Program-made: the position numbers and the translations under genes
Shown: positions 10,182 to 19,373 of the stretch, piece by piece
How positions within the stretch are numbered: the stretch's first letter is position 1
Layout: each line of letters opens with the position of its first letter
NCBI RefSeq assembly: GCF_003144245.1
Contig: NW_020289975.1
Location: 2,747,496-2,811,495, forward strand
DNA length: 64,000 nt
Source: Jaminaea rosea
Lineage: Eukaryota; Basidiomycota; Exobasidiomycetes; Microstromatales
Direction of reading: 5' to 3'
The notes under the pieces: generated by a model
Seen by the model: only the letters and a program-made list of their open reading frames with translations
Database searches by the model: none
Told to the model about the DNA's origin: nothing

Positions 10182-11786
10182 TCATCTCACATCACAATAG
10201 AGTCCTCTCGCCCTCCATCCCTCCCACCCGGCCATCCCACCACCACCGGGTCCTGCGTCAGACGGCAGGAGCGTCCATCTCTGTCTCACCCCAGCAGACG
10301 CTACTGTCCATCCAATCAAGAGCAAGCTCGTCGTCAACAACGGGCTACGCGGGTGGACTACAGCAAGACAGACTCCTGCAGAGAGACCTCCGAGAAGAGT
10401 CCGGACCGCGAAGTCTGTCGACAGGGTGGGGAGGGGAAGCGAGGCGAACTGAGGGAACACGAGGAGAGAAGAGGGAAGGAGGTCCCCAAGCACCGAAGGC
10501 TGCGGAGCAAGTATGTCGGCGCGGTCTTGTCGGTGATGGTGCCGAGATGAATTGTCGACGCCTGAGCGTGGCAGCTTGCTCTCCCAGAGAAGCACGATAA
10601 GGAGCAAGAGGAGCGTGGAGAGCGAGGAGAGGAGAAGGGCAGTTGAGATGAGCTGTGGACGGTAGAGGTCGAGAAGCTCGACGCCCGGAGGAGGATGATC
10701 CAATGGACCAGCGCTGTGGCAACTATCGGAGTCGGAAGAAGATGAAGAGGCGATGGAGAATGCATCGTCGTCTTCCGCTGCCTTGTCGTCATCATCTCGT
10801 CGGATTTGCGCGAGGCCATGCTCATGCTGAGCAGTATGCTGATGTTCTCCCACAGCCGCAGTGTTCTGCCTTCTTCTTCTCATCCGCTGCCACCCGACCC
10901 AAACAGCCGACCCAGCAGTGACGGTAGCGTGAAAAGCGAGCAGCTCAGCCATCGTCGCCAACCACACCATCAGGTAGCCCTGCACCATCACCTGCGTCGC
11001 GTCCGATGTCGCCGTGACGGAGCTTGTAGACTCGACCACGGCGGCCGCTGCTGTCGCGAGGGCGGAAGCGGCCAGGCCTGATGGGGATGGTCGTGGCCGA
11101 AGAGACCAGGGCCAGCTTGACAGCCTAGTAGAGGTCGACAGTCGTGGAGTCCGCAAATACCCGCCCGCCATACGAAGGAGAGAAGGCAACGTCCACCAGG
11201 GTGACGAGCCTGCAGCAGCTTTGAAGGCGCCCGCTCCATCTGCCATGGGATAAGCGCACAGATAGAACCATCTCAGATAGGCATCCACCAGGCTGAGGGC
11301 GATGAACCGCTTGATGACCGTCTTCCAGCTTGACCAGTCGTCATCGCTCTCGTCGGATTGCAATTCTTCGTCCTCCCCTCGTGCTGGGCTGATTGCGAAC
11401 CCCTCCCTGCTCGGATGTCCAGGCGGAGGTAGGAGAAAAGGCACATTGTACAGAAAGTGACGGTACGCCCTCGGCTTGACTAGGATGACGTCCATCCAGC
11501 TGATCCCATGGGAACCCCAGGCTTTTCCGTCCGCCGCTCCCTGATCCTCCTTCTCTCTACCTCGTATCGGTGGTGGTCGTCTCCACTCCTCGTCGGCATA
11601 CGAGTCAACAACTCTCCCGCATCTGGGATTGCCGCAGCGCACCAGTACAACGAGCGAGGGCGTGTACCGGCGGTAAAGTGTAGAAGCGGGGGAGGAGCAG
11701 TGGATGCAGATCGGGTAGCGCGACCTAGGTGGGCGATGAAGCAAGGTCATGGTAGCTTCTGATGGTGATCGGTGAGGCGAGGCCAT
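10182..11786 (-). CDS. ARV1: ARV1 homolog, ER sterol/GPI homeostasis protein
   Basis: A single exon of 534 residues. The N-terminal ARV1 homology domain is clear: CIHCSSPASTLYRRY, then RCGNPRCGRVVDSYADEE, a putative zinc-binding C-x2-C...C-x4-C arrangement, followed by MDVILVKPRAYRHFLYN. The rest holds several hydrophobic segments (for example QLISTALLLSSLSTLLLLLI) separated by low-complexity Ser/Asp loops, so the protein is longer than yeast Arv1 (321 aa). Arv1 works in the ER membrane in sterol distribution and GPI-anchor handling. The first ATG (11786) or the one 12 codons later (MTLLHRPPR) could be the start. It is tandem with the thioesterase gene on the same strand. Confidence 0.88.
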   Translation of the reverse strand: MASPHRSPSEATMTLLHRPPRSRYPICIHCSSPASTLYRRYTPSLVVLVRCGNPRCGRVVDSYADEEWRRPPPIRGREKEDQGAADGKAWGSHGISWMDVILVKPRAYRHFLYNVPFLLPPPGHPSREGFAISPARGEDEELQSDESDDDWSSWKTVIKRFIALSLVDAYLRWFYLCAYPMADGAGAFKAAAGSSPWWTLPSLLRMAGGYLRTPRLSTSTRLSSWPWSLRPRPSPSGLAASALATAAAAVVESTSSVTATSDATQVMVQGYLMVWLATMAELLAFHATVTAGSAVWVGWQRMRRRRQNTAAVGEHQHTAQHEHGLAQIRRDDDDKAAEDDDAFSIASSSSSDSDSCHSAGPLDHPPPGVELLDLYRPQLISTALLLSSLSTLLLLLIVLLWESKLPRSGVDNSSRHHHRQDRADILAPQPSVLGDLLPSSLLVFPQFASLPLPTLSTDFAVRTLLGGLSAGVCLAVVHPRSPLLTTSLLLIGWTVASAGVRQRWTLLPSDAGPGGGGMAGWEGWRARGLYCDVR

Positions 11787-12056
11787 TGGTTGAGGTTCGG
11801 TGAAATCGAGTGATTGAGTAGACGGGGAGGAAGAGGGGTATCGATGCGCACGTTGTTGTGCAGCGTTGATTGTTGGGGAAGAGTCAAATGAAGGACGAGT
11901 TGAGCAAGATGCCGAGTGTGTCGAGCGCGTCGAGCGCGGTGGGCCATTGATTGGGGCAGACGTCGAGGGCGAGAGCGAGGCGAGGGGTGCAGTACAGGTG
12001 ACCGGTGGCGGATGCGCGATGACATGCGGCGGGTACGTAGGGGCAACGTCCTGGAG

Positions 12057-13153
12057 TCAATCCCAGACCAACTGACCCTGCCCATTGACCGAAGCCTTCG
12101 CATCGAGCCCACCTCTCTTGGCGCTTCCGTTGCCAGCTCCATTGGGCTTGCCCTTGGGGGATCCACTGGCCCTCTTCGCCTCCTCGGCTCGAATACGCTC
12201 CATCTGTACCTGGCGACGATGGGCCTCCATCTTGGCCACCCGAGCCTGCTCTTCGGCAGCGCGAGCCTCCTTGGCCGCATTGTTGCGCGCAGCATTCTGT
12301 CGTTGGCGCTTCGTCTGTTCAGCGGCGGCTGCGGCTGCTGAGGCCGACTTTCTGGCCGGCGAGGGCGATGATGCGGCGCCGCCGATGGAGATGGAGTGAC
12401 TTGCCGAGGAGGACTTGGGTGCCTTCGTTGAAGCGGAGGGGAGGACAGCGAACGGATTCTTGGAGGCGAACGAGGACGACGAGGCAGTAGAAGGGGCAGC
12501 GCCTACACAGAGAAAGGAAGAGCAGGGTCAGACTCACACAGCCGCCGCTTTGTCGCATTCGTTGGTAACTTACCTGACTGGTTGACCACGTTCTTTGCAG
12601 CGCCCCTGCCGCTGACGCTCTGCCAGACCTCCTCCTCTTGAGGCTCTGCATCCTCATAGTCATCCATAGTGACGGTACCTCGAGGGACGGCAGAATTGTC
12701 AAGATTGGTCGCCGAGGCTTCCGATGAAGCTGCGTCCAGGTCGTCTTTGCCGGCGGCTACCTTGCTGTACGTGACGGACGATGTACGAGGGGGAACGGCC
12801 GCATCTTCAGCAGGCGCGACAGCAGGCACGTCAGCAGCCCCCTTGACCTCTTGAGGAGCTGCAGGTACAGGTGTGGGCGCAATCACTTCATTGACTGCCT
12901 CCTTTGCCGACGCCACGATATCAGAGGAGTGCGCCTGTTGCTGCTGCTTCTTGACCTTCTTCTTCTTCGACTTTGCCTTGCTCGAGTTGGACGCAGACGT
13001 GGCCGCTCCTGGCGCTTCAGGCGTCAGCTGCGACGCCTTGCCATCGCTACTGGTCTGTTTGCTCGATGTCGCCTTGAACCTGGGCAGTACAAGCGACGCA
13101 GCGATGCCTGCTGCCGCGAGGAGAAAGATGGCCTGCGACAGGTTGATGCCCAT
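12057..13153 (-). CDS. Unrecognised signal-anchored protein with basic coiled C-terminus
   Basis: Exons 13153-12574 and 12502-12057 join in phase 1 across a 71-nt intron to 341 residues. It starts MGINLSQAIFLLAAAGIAAS, one hydrophobic signal-anchor helix, and continues with a Lys-rich stretch (KSKKKKVKKQQQQ) and an acidic middle with YEDAEPQEEEVWQSV. It ends with a long Ala/Arg/Glu-rich, probably coiled-coil segment (ARNNAAKEARAAEEQARV) closing in GQGQLVWD. I do not recognise the family. The layout, an N-terminal anchor plus a charged helical cytosolic tail, is compatible with an ER or mitochondrial outer membrane tether. The spliced structure and the final VWD motif argue it is a real conserved gene. 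Confidence 0.65.
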
Positions 13154-13760
13154 CTTGACGTCGTACGGTGCGGTGATGTCAAGCTGTGTCGAACGCTGTT
13201 CGCCGACTGTGGTATGCGCAAGCAAAAGCGAAGAAAGGGCTGGTAGTGAGGAGGTGATGGAGAGGAAACAAAGACGTGGAAGGGTAGGAACGAAGGAAGC
13301 TAATCGACAACGCGATCCATCCCACTTAGGGTTGGCCTTGGCGCAGCGACAGCCAGACGAGCGCCCTCTCTCATCCGCGGGCCCAGTCAACCAGTCGCGG
13401 CACGAAAGAGAGCTCATAGAGCTCCACACGCGGCGAGGTGCGGCGGCGTCGAAAGGCTCATCAGCTCGGCTCTCTCTCATCTCTGTGCCGAACAACGGAG
13501 TACGACGGAGACAACGCCGATGGTCGGCAAGGATTGAGGGGTTGCTGCCAGATCCGCTACGGCTGCTCAAGATGAGCATCTTCCCTTTCGCAACATTCGA
13601 GTATCCGATCGGCAGGATTGAGCGGGCCTCAGCAGAGCCGCAGAGTAGGGTTGCCAGCCAGCAGATTGTAGACGAATAGTCGTCAGCAACTCGCTGGAGG
13701 TCAGCAACCTCGCCTTGATCAGCTCATCCCGCGCCTCACGTTTTTCAGACGGAGCCCAAG
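13154..13760. promoter_or_regulatory. Divergent promoter region between two membrane protein genes
   Basis: About 600 bases between the start of the signal-anchored protein (minus) and the EamA transporter (plus). Frames here are open by composition but contain no domain I recognise, and the minus frame upstream of 13153 lacks membrane-protein character. Presumed bidirectional promoter and leaders. Confidence 0.4.
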
Positions 13761-15174
13761 ATGACGGACTCCACTGCACACCCGTATCCTCAGCCACCTT
13801 CCAGTATGGTCAACGAACGCTCTCCGCTCCTCGACGCTCGTCGTCAATCCGCACTCTCCCAGGACGCAGATGGGATTGAGGACCTGCATTTACCCCAACG
13901 TCGCCACCTGGACCCTCATCTTCCAGCCAGCCGGCACTCCGATTCACGTCGCTACTCAACAGTAAGCAGCACATTCGACATAGAAGAGGACCAACCTAGG
14001 GTGCGGCCACGCTCCTCTTCCCGACTGCTCAGGGAGACCGTCTCCTCCGCGCGCCTATCCATTGTCTCCGCCACCACTCAGCTAGCCCAGCAAGAGACTC
14101 TAGGTCTCTCGCTCCTTCTCCTCGCCGCCTTCTTCTCCTCCTCTATGGCACTCACCTACACCCTCCTCTCACACCTCACTGCGGCTTCGCAACATCCAGT
14201 CACAGCCCTGCAAGTCATCTTCGCTCGTATGGGCATGACATACTTGGCTTGTCTAGCTGCGCTGCACATCAAGGGGGACCCACACCCCTTCCTCGGCCCT
14301 AGAGGGGTACGGAAGCTACTTTGTGCTCGCGGAGTCGTCGGCTTCGGTGGCATCTTCGGCTTCCTCAGTTCGTTGCGCTACTTGCCGCTCTCAGACGCCC
14401 AGGTCATCAACCTGGGCTTGATCCCTATTGGGACTGGCTTGTTCTGCTCCTGGTTCCTTGGGGAAAACTTTGCTCGCCGCGAGTTAGGAGCGGGTATTGC
14501 GAGCTTAATTGGGGTAGCATTGATTGCAAGGCCAAAGGCCATCTTCGGGACTGTGGGGGGAGGGGGAGACGTGGCGGTTGGGGTCCCGGGAGAGGAGGCT
14601 TTCAGCCTTTCCACTGGTGCGGGCGGCAAGCAAGGCGAAGATGAAGGGCAGCGCCTCTTCGCTACCTGCCTCGCACTCGTGGGCGTAGTAGGAGGAGCAG
14701 GGGCGTTCACCATCATTCGCGCCATCGGCACGAGAGCCTCCCCGCTCCACTCCGTCTCCTTCTTCGCCCTATATTCCACGCTTGTCAGCCCAATCCTGGC
14801 ATGGATACAAGGGGAGACGTGGGTTCTCCCGGGCGGTGATCCAGCGGACCCCAAGGGCCTTCGCACCCAGGCAGCCATCCTCCTTGGCCTGACGACAGGC
14901 TTCGGTCTATGTGCTCAGCTCCTCTTGACGAAGGGGCTGCAGATGTGCAAGGGTGGAAAGGCGACGACTACCGCGTACACGCAGGCTATCTGGAGCTGCT
15001 TGTTTCAGCTGGTGTTCCTGCATGAGCCAGTGAGTACGGGTGAGGGGCAACAAAGCCCGAAGAGTGCGATGCTGACAAGCGAACGCCTTATCCTCGCCAC
15101 AGATTGCTCCGCTTTCTGCCATCGGCTGCACCGTCATCCTCACTGCGGCGCTCATCGTCGCCATATATCGATGA
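13761..15174 (+). CDS. EamA/DMT-superfamily transporter (SLC35G-like)
   Basis: Exons 13761-15029 and 15103-15174 (73-nt intron, GTGAGT...CACAG) join in phase 0 to 446 residues. A hydrophilic Ser/Arg-rich N-terminus of about 115 residues precedes roughly ten membrane segments in two EamA halves (for example LSLLLLAAFFSSSMALTYTL, FGFLSSLRYLPLSDAQVINL, and near the end TKGLQMCKGGKATTTAYTQA). The last exon supplies the final helix IGCTVILTAALIVAIYR. The motif ARMGMTYLACL and the LRYLPLSDAQVI region are typical of fungal drug/metabolite transporters of the SLC35G type. The substrate cannot be told. It converges on COQ7 with 133 bases between stops. Confidence 0.82.
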
Positions 15175-15307
15175 CCCTCGAGCTGCAAGGTGTGCGTATA
15201 TGTACATTGGATTGCGGGTGTAGATTACATTGCATTGTCCGCCTCTCGTCCCTTCCCTACTATCCCAATGATACCCTCTTCACTATTTGGCCCTTCATTG
15301 TTGCGCA

Positions 15308-16225
15308 TCAGATTCTCTTGGCTACCTCAATCGCCCCTTTACATCCCGCCTGAATCACCGCGCTCAAGAGGGCGTGCGCCGGAGCCTGCTGCGCATCGTG
15401 TTCGACAGCGGTGTCCAGGTGCTCCAACTCGTCATCCCTGAACTCCTCTAAGAGGCCACGCAACGTCTCAATAGACTTGAGAGCCTCTGCAGTAGCCGCG
15501 TCGTTGACCGGCGCCGACGCGGTAGCAGAGCTAGCTGCCGCAGCGGACTCTGGCAGGTCCTCTTTTACCTCCGGCTTGAATGAAGCAAGCACTTCGTCGA
15601 TGTGCCGGATCTGGTCGTCGTAATGCTCCCCAATGACAGTCTCTACCGCCTCTGTACAAGCCATAGCCGCCTCCCGACCCATGGCTGCTGTGACTCCTCC
15701 CAACAGACTGCCCAAAGCCCCCCACACCGGATTGAGCGCACTAGGTCTGACCCTATGCTGGCGCAACAGCATCTCGGCGACCTTGAGATGCTTCTTCTCT
15801 GACTCCCACATCTCTAGCGTCAGATCCTTCGCCGTAGCATCGTTGCGCAGCGGGGAAGAGAATATGTAGGCTTGCGCCGCGTAGATTGTATTGGCTGCTA
15901 TTTCCCCTGAATGATCCACGCGCAGAAGTGATGCAAGGGTGGCTCGATGGTGCGCTGGTAGGGAGGGAGTCGTGGACGTGGCGGCTGTTGGGTGAAGTGG
16001 GGGGGAAGTGTAGATTGACGAGGCGAGAGATTGCGCTTCGGCGGTGGCGGTGGCTGAGGAGGAGGAGGAGGTGAAGGCGCGGCTGAGGACAGCTTGTGGT
16101 CGAGGAGTGGTGGTAGCGACGAGGCTGCGCTTGAGTGCGCGAGTGGACGACTCGGCGAAGGCTGATCGTATCATTGCTGCGAATTGATGGTGGTGATGGT
16201 CTTGGAGTAAATGGCGCTGCTGCAA
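15308..16225 (-). CDS. COQ7: 5-demethoxyubiquinone hydroxylase Coq7/Cat5
   Basis: A single exon of 305 residues. Diiron hydroxylase ligand motifs are all present: LRVDHSGEIAANTIYAAQAY, EMWESEKKHLKVAEMLL, ACTEAVETVIGEHYDDQIRH and FRDDELEHLDTAVEHDAQQA. It carries out the penultimate hydroxylation in ubiquinone synthesis on the matrix face of the inner mitochondrial membrane. The N-terminal 70 residues are Ser/Thr/Arg-rich like a targeting sequence. The ATG 17 codons in (MIRSAFAESS, 16174) is an equally good start. An Ala/Ser-rich insertion (about 25 residues) sits between the third and fourth ligand motifs. It is convergent with the EamA transporter and divergent from TIM13 (181 bases). Confidence 0.95.
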   Translation of the reverse strand: MQQRHLLQDHHHHQFAAMIRSAFAESSTRALKRSLVATTTPRPQAVLSRAFTSSSSSATATAEAQSLASSIYTSPPLHPTAATSTTPSLPAHHRATLASLLRVDHSGEIAANTIYAAQAYIFSSPLRNDATAKDLTLEMWESEKKHLKVAEMLLRQHRVRPSALNPVWGALGSLLGGVTAAMGREAAMACTEAVETVIGEHYDDQIRHIDEVLASFKPEVKEDLPESAAAASSATASAPVNDAATAEALKSIETLRGLLEEFRDDELEHLDTAVEHDAQQAPAHALLSAVIQAGCKGAIEVAKRI

Positions 16226-16406
16226 GCCTTGATCAAGTCTGGCTGATCAAAGCCACTTGCGAGGCCGCCGGTCCGCCGTGCCTGCCTCCATCCCGTCGCC
16301 CGCCCGCTGCTTAGTCATCCGACCCGCGCCTCCATTTTCGACATCAGCATCGGCGACCTTCGCATCGTCCCAACCATCACCTCACAACATCGACTCGCAG
16401 CCAATC

Positions 16407-16957
16407 ATGGACAACATCTCATCAGCTTTTGCGTCACTCAAGGGCGGCTCGCCGCAGGAGAAGAAGGAGACGATCAAGCGTCAGGTCTCGGCGGAGATTG
16501 CCATGGCTAACGTGAGTGTTGTCGACCACGAAACGCCTTGCCGAGCTCGTCTGCGATGATGGCGACGTCGATGGCGCAGTGATGGACGACGACAGACATG
16601 TGCAAGGGGCTGATGAGCTGACACATACTTCTCCTCCATCCGACAGGCTCAAGAGCTCATCACAAAGTCGACTGAGAAGTGCTATGCCAAGTGCGTGCCA
16701 TACCCTGGTTCGTCCCTCTCGTCCAAGGAGGAGACTGTGAGTACTGCGCCCGCCATCACCTTGGGCCTTCATCTGCTTCCAACTCAGCTGCTGACATTCT
16801 GTCTCATTTTTAATTCGTTGCGTCTGTCCACTCGCGCTCACAGTGCTTGGACCGATGCCTGCAGCGCTACTTCGAAGCCTTCAACATCGTGTCTCAGTCC
16901 TACGTGAGGAGGGTCGCCGCTGAGAGGAATACGGGAGCTACCCTGGACACTCTTTGA
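16407..16957 (+). CDS. TIM13: Small TIM chaperone Tim13
   Basis: Three exons, 16407-16511, 16647-16736 and 16844-16957, join in phase 0 to 102 residues. The twin CX3C motif of small Tims is present as CYAKC and CLDRC with 14 residues between. The neighbourhood (AQELITKSTEKCYAKCV, then RYFEAFNIVSQSYVRR) matches Tim13, partner of Tim8 in the intermembrane-space chaperone that delivers hydrophobic precursors to TIM22/SAM. Introns are 135 and 107 nt, and each falls at the edge of a CX3C unit, so every exon is too short to stand out as a gene. Confidence 0.93.
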
Positions 16958-17107
16958 GCAGGAGAAGACAAAGAGTAGACGATGGGACTGCATACGGGTA
17001 GCGCCTTGTATAGTAGACGGTGGCACGCAGCAGCCAACACATTTCACTCCTCAGATCCAGCAAAGAGCGTGCAGTGAGGGTGACGTTCGATGGCATTGAA
17101 GGCGTGG

Positions 17108-18255
17108 CTACAGAATCCTACTGAGCACACCATCGAGCGTTCCTCGCCCGCCAGGCCCGCCTTGCTCGCTGCTGTTCCCCCTAGCATCATCGTCCTGCCC
17201 TCTCTTCCTCTTCTTTTCGCCGTCCGCCTGCTCCCTGACATCGCGCAGCACTGGCTTGCGCTGCTTGAAGGTGCGCATGCGCTGCTCGTCTTGATGCTTG
17301 GTGGCGGCGGCAGCGGTCGACGAGGCCGAGACGCTGCTCTCCTTGTCACCTCTTGTCTTTGATGATGCCGCTCCCGCTCCTGTCTTGCCCTTCTCCTCTT
17401 CCCTCTGTCTCTTCCTCTCCTCCTTATTCCGGGCCACCCTAGCCCTCTCTACCTTCCTCAAATAGTCCTGCTGCTCTACCTTACTCTGGCTGAGCTCCGT
17501 TCTAAGCCTGGACGCATGCGCTGCCCTCTCGTGCGCCATCTGCTCGCTCAACATGTGCCACTTGAAGCCTGGGAGGTACTTCATGGTCCAGACATCGTCT
17601 TGCCATCTGCGTGCATTCTTGTTCGCCTTTCGGGAGGAGGATGAGACAAATCCTATCGGTTGGGCATTGAGGGAGGAAGCGATCAACTTGGCAGTAGATT
17701 TGGAGAGAAACTCGACCCATCCCTCGGTGAAGCGGCGGGCTGCGGGAGCGAAGGCGAGCCAAGATGATCAGCTCGTCGCACCTATTGCTCTTACCTTCCT
17801 GAGTTGCCGCACTCACTCTTTTTCCTCTTCTGTTGACCTCCCTGCTCTCTCTCGCGCTGCTTGCCCACACCGTCTTGAAGGAAGATCCTCTCCACCTCTC
17901 CAAAGCCCGAAAGCAGGTGTCGGACCTTAGGTGGTGTCATTCCCGGTGGGATGCGCGAGATGTAGATAATACCGCGCTTACGCTGTTTGCGGTCGAACGC
18001 AGCGAGCTCTTTGGGTGTGAGAGAGGAAGGGAGCGGAGGAGCATCGCTAGAATGCAGAGGGTGAGAATTGCCATCTTCGAGAGCGTCTACATCGTCGTCG
18101 TCTTCGTCGTCCTCCTGGAGCTCTACCTCATCGTTGTCCTCTTCTGCGCTCTCTTCGCCACTCGAAGACGAGGTAGCTTTTGATGGCCCAGCCTCTGCCT
18201 CTTGCGAGGTCCAATGCGAGGTATCGAAGCGCGGGTCCTGTGTCGTGGCCGGCAT
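17108..18255 (-). CDS. ESF2: Pre-rRNA processing factor Esf2/ABT1
   Basis: Exons 18255-17817 and 17739-17108 join in phase 1 (77-nt intron) to 356 residues. After an acidic N-terminus comes an RRM of the Esf2/ABT1 type: [30 protein letters not shown], then [20 protein letters not shown] and [20 protein letters not shown]. The C-terminus is long, basic and coiled ([19 protein letters not shown]). Esf2 is a nucleolar U3 snoRNP-associated cofactor stimulating Dbp8 in 18S rRNA maturation. A Lys/Arg/Gln-rich insertion at the intron site expands the RRM loop. It is head-to-head with DPH3 (243 bases). Confidence 0.92.
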
Positions 18256-18498
18256 CTTGGTGACTGGGTATGTGTGGATGGTTGAGGATGGCCATCCAGC
18301 CTCGCAGCCAAAATCTCACCTCGGCCTCAGTCCGCCCTCTCCGCTTCGACTGGGCGCTCGAGCTCAAATCTTGCGCGCACACGACCGGCTGGCCGCCCGC
18401 TCTCAGAGAAGCTCGGTCTACTTCTTCTTTCCCTCCTTGCCCCAACACACAACACACCAATTTAGCACTCATCAATCACGCCTTCGGGCTCTTGCGCC

Positions 18499-19032
18499 AT
18501 GGGTCGCCCAACCTTCTACGACGAAATCGAGCTAGAGGACATGTCCTACGACGAAGTCAAGGACCTTTTCCACTACCCGTGCCCCTGTGGCGATCGATTC
18601 GAGATCACGCGGGCGCAGCTCAAAGAGGCAGAGGATGTTGCGCGATGTCCCAGCTGCAGCTTGATTATTCGCGTCGTCTTTGATCCTGTGAGTATCGTCA
18701 AAGAGGCGAGGGGCAGGGCAGGGAAGGGCAGGGCAGAGGGGCCAGGGATCCAAAGGACGAATACAGTTTCATTTGCACGTCAGGCGTAGTGTCCTCCTTG
18801 AGAGGATGCAATGCCGAGACCTTGAACCAAAAAGCTTTTCATCTTTCCACTGATGGATCAGGAGAAGAGGGGAAGGATCGATGACGCCAATGAGAGTCGC
18901 AGAGAGCTCGAGCTGATCATCGGCGCTTTCCTCACCCGCTCTTCGCAGCTCGACTTTGAGGAAGATGATGATGTCGCCCCGTCGACGGCCATCGATACCA
19001 CTGGAGCGCCTCAAGTCAGCGTTGCCGCTTGA
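18499..19032 (+). CDS. DPH3: Diphthamide biosynthesis protein 3 (Kti11), CSL zinc finger
   Basis: Exons 18499-18687 and 18862-19032 join in phase 0 across a 174-nt intron to 119 residues. It begins [19 protein letters not shown] and carries the CSL zinc-finger: [13 protein letters not shown] and [17 protein letters not shown], the four cysteines that bind Zn/Fe. Dph3 donates electrons to the Dph1-Dph2 step of diphthamide synthesis on eEF2 and also serves Elongator-dependent tRNA modification. The C-terminal extension after VVFDP (about 57 residues, acidic, [13 protein letters not shown]) is longer than in yeast (82 aa total). The acceptor used (GGATCAG at 18861) is the one that keeps a long open second exon, so the extension depends on that choice. 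Confidence 0.88.
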
Positions 19033-19373
19033 AGGCCCAGGATCATAGTCGCTTCTAGGAGCACCATCAATACCACTGCCCAAGCTGCAACCGGCCGCCG
19101 TCTGCCGTTAAGCGGCCTGCTTGCTCTTCGGCGTCGCACCACGCGGCAGCCTTGGCGCTCTACTTCGAGATGACACATCTTACAAGGTACGGTCAACACT
19201 ACCGGCACCGTACCAGCAAGCCAGCGCTGTCGGCCATCGGACGCTTTAGGCTAGCTCGCAAGCTGGCAAGACCAGCGGCTCGCACTGGCATACCTCAATA
19301 GCACCCTCAGTTCTGGGGAAGAAAATTTTGCATTGCAGTCACTCTGACTCCATCAATCGGCGCGCTGCCCGCT
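19033..19373. other. Intergenic between convergent genes, nothing seen
   Basis: About 340 bases between the stops of DPH3 and the glucoamylase gene, presumably two 3' UTRs. No RNA gene or repeat is visible. Confidence 0.5.

Noticed and set aside
10353-10600. Plus-strand frames inside ARV1
   Set aside because: They are antisense shadows of the ARV1 exon with no independent start context or domain.
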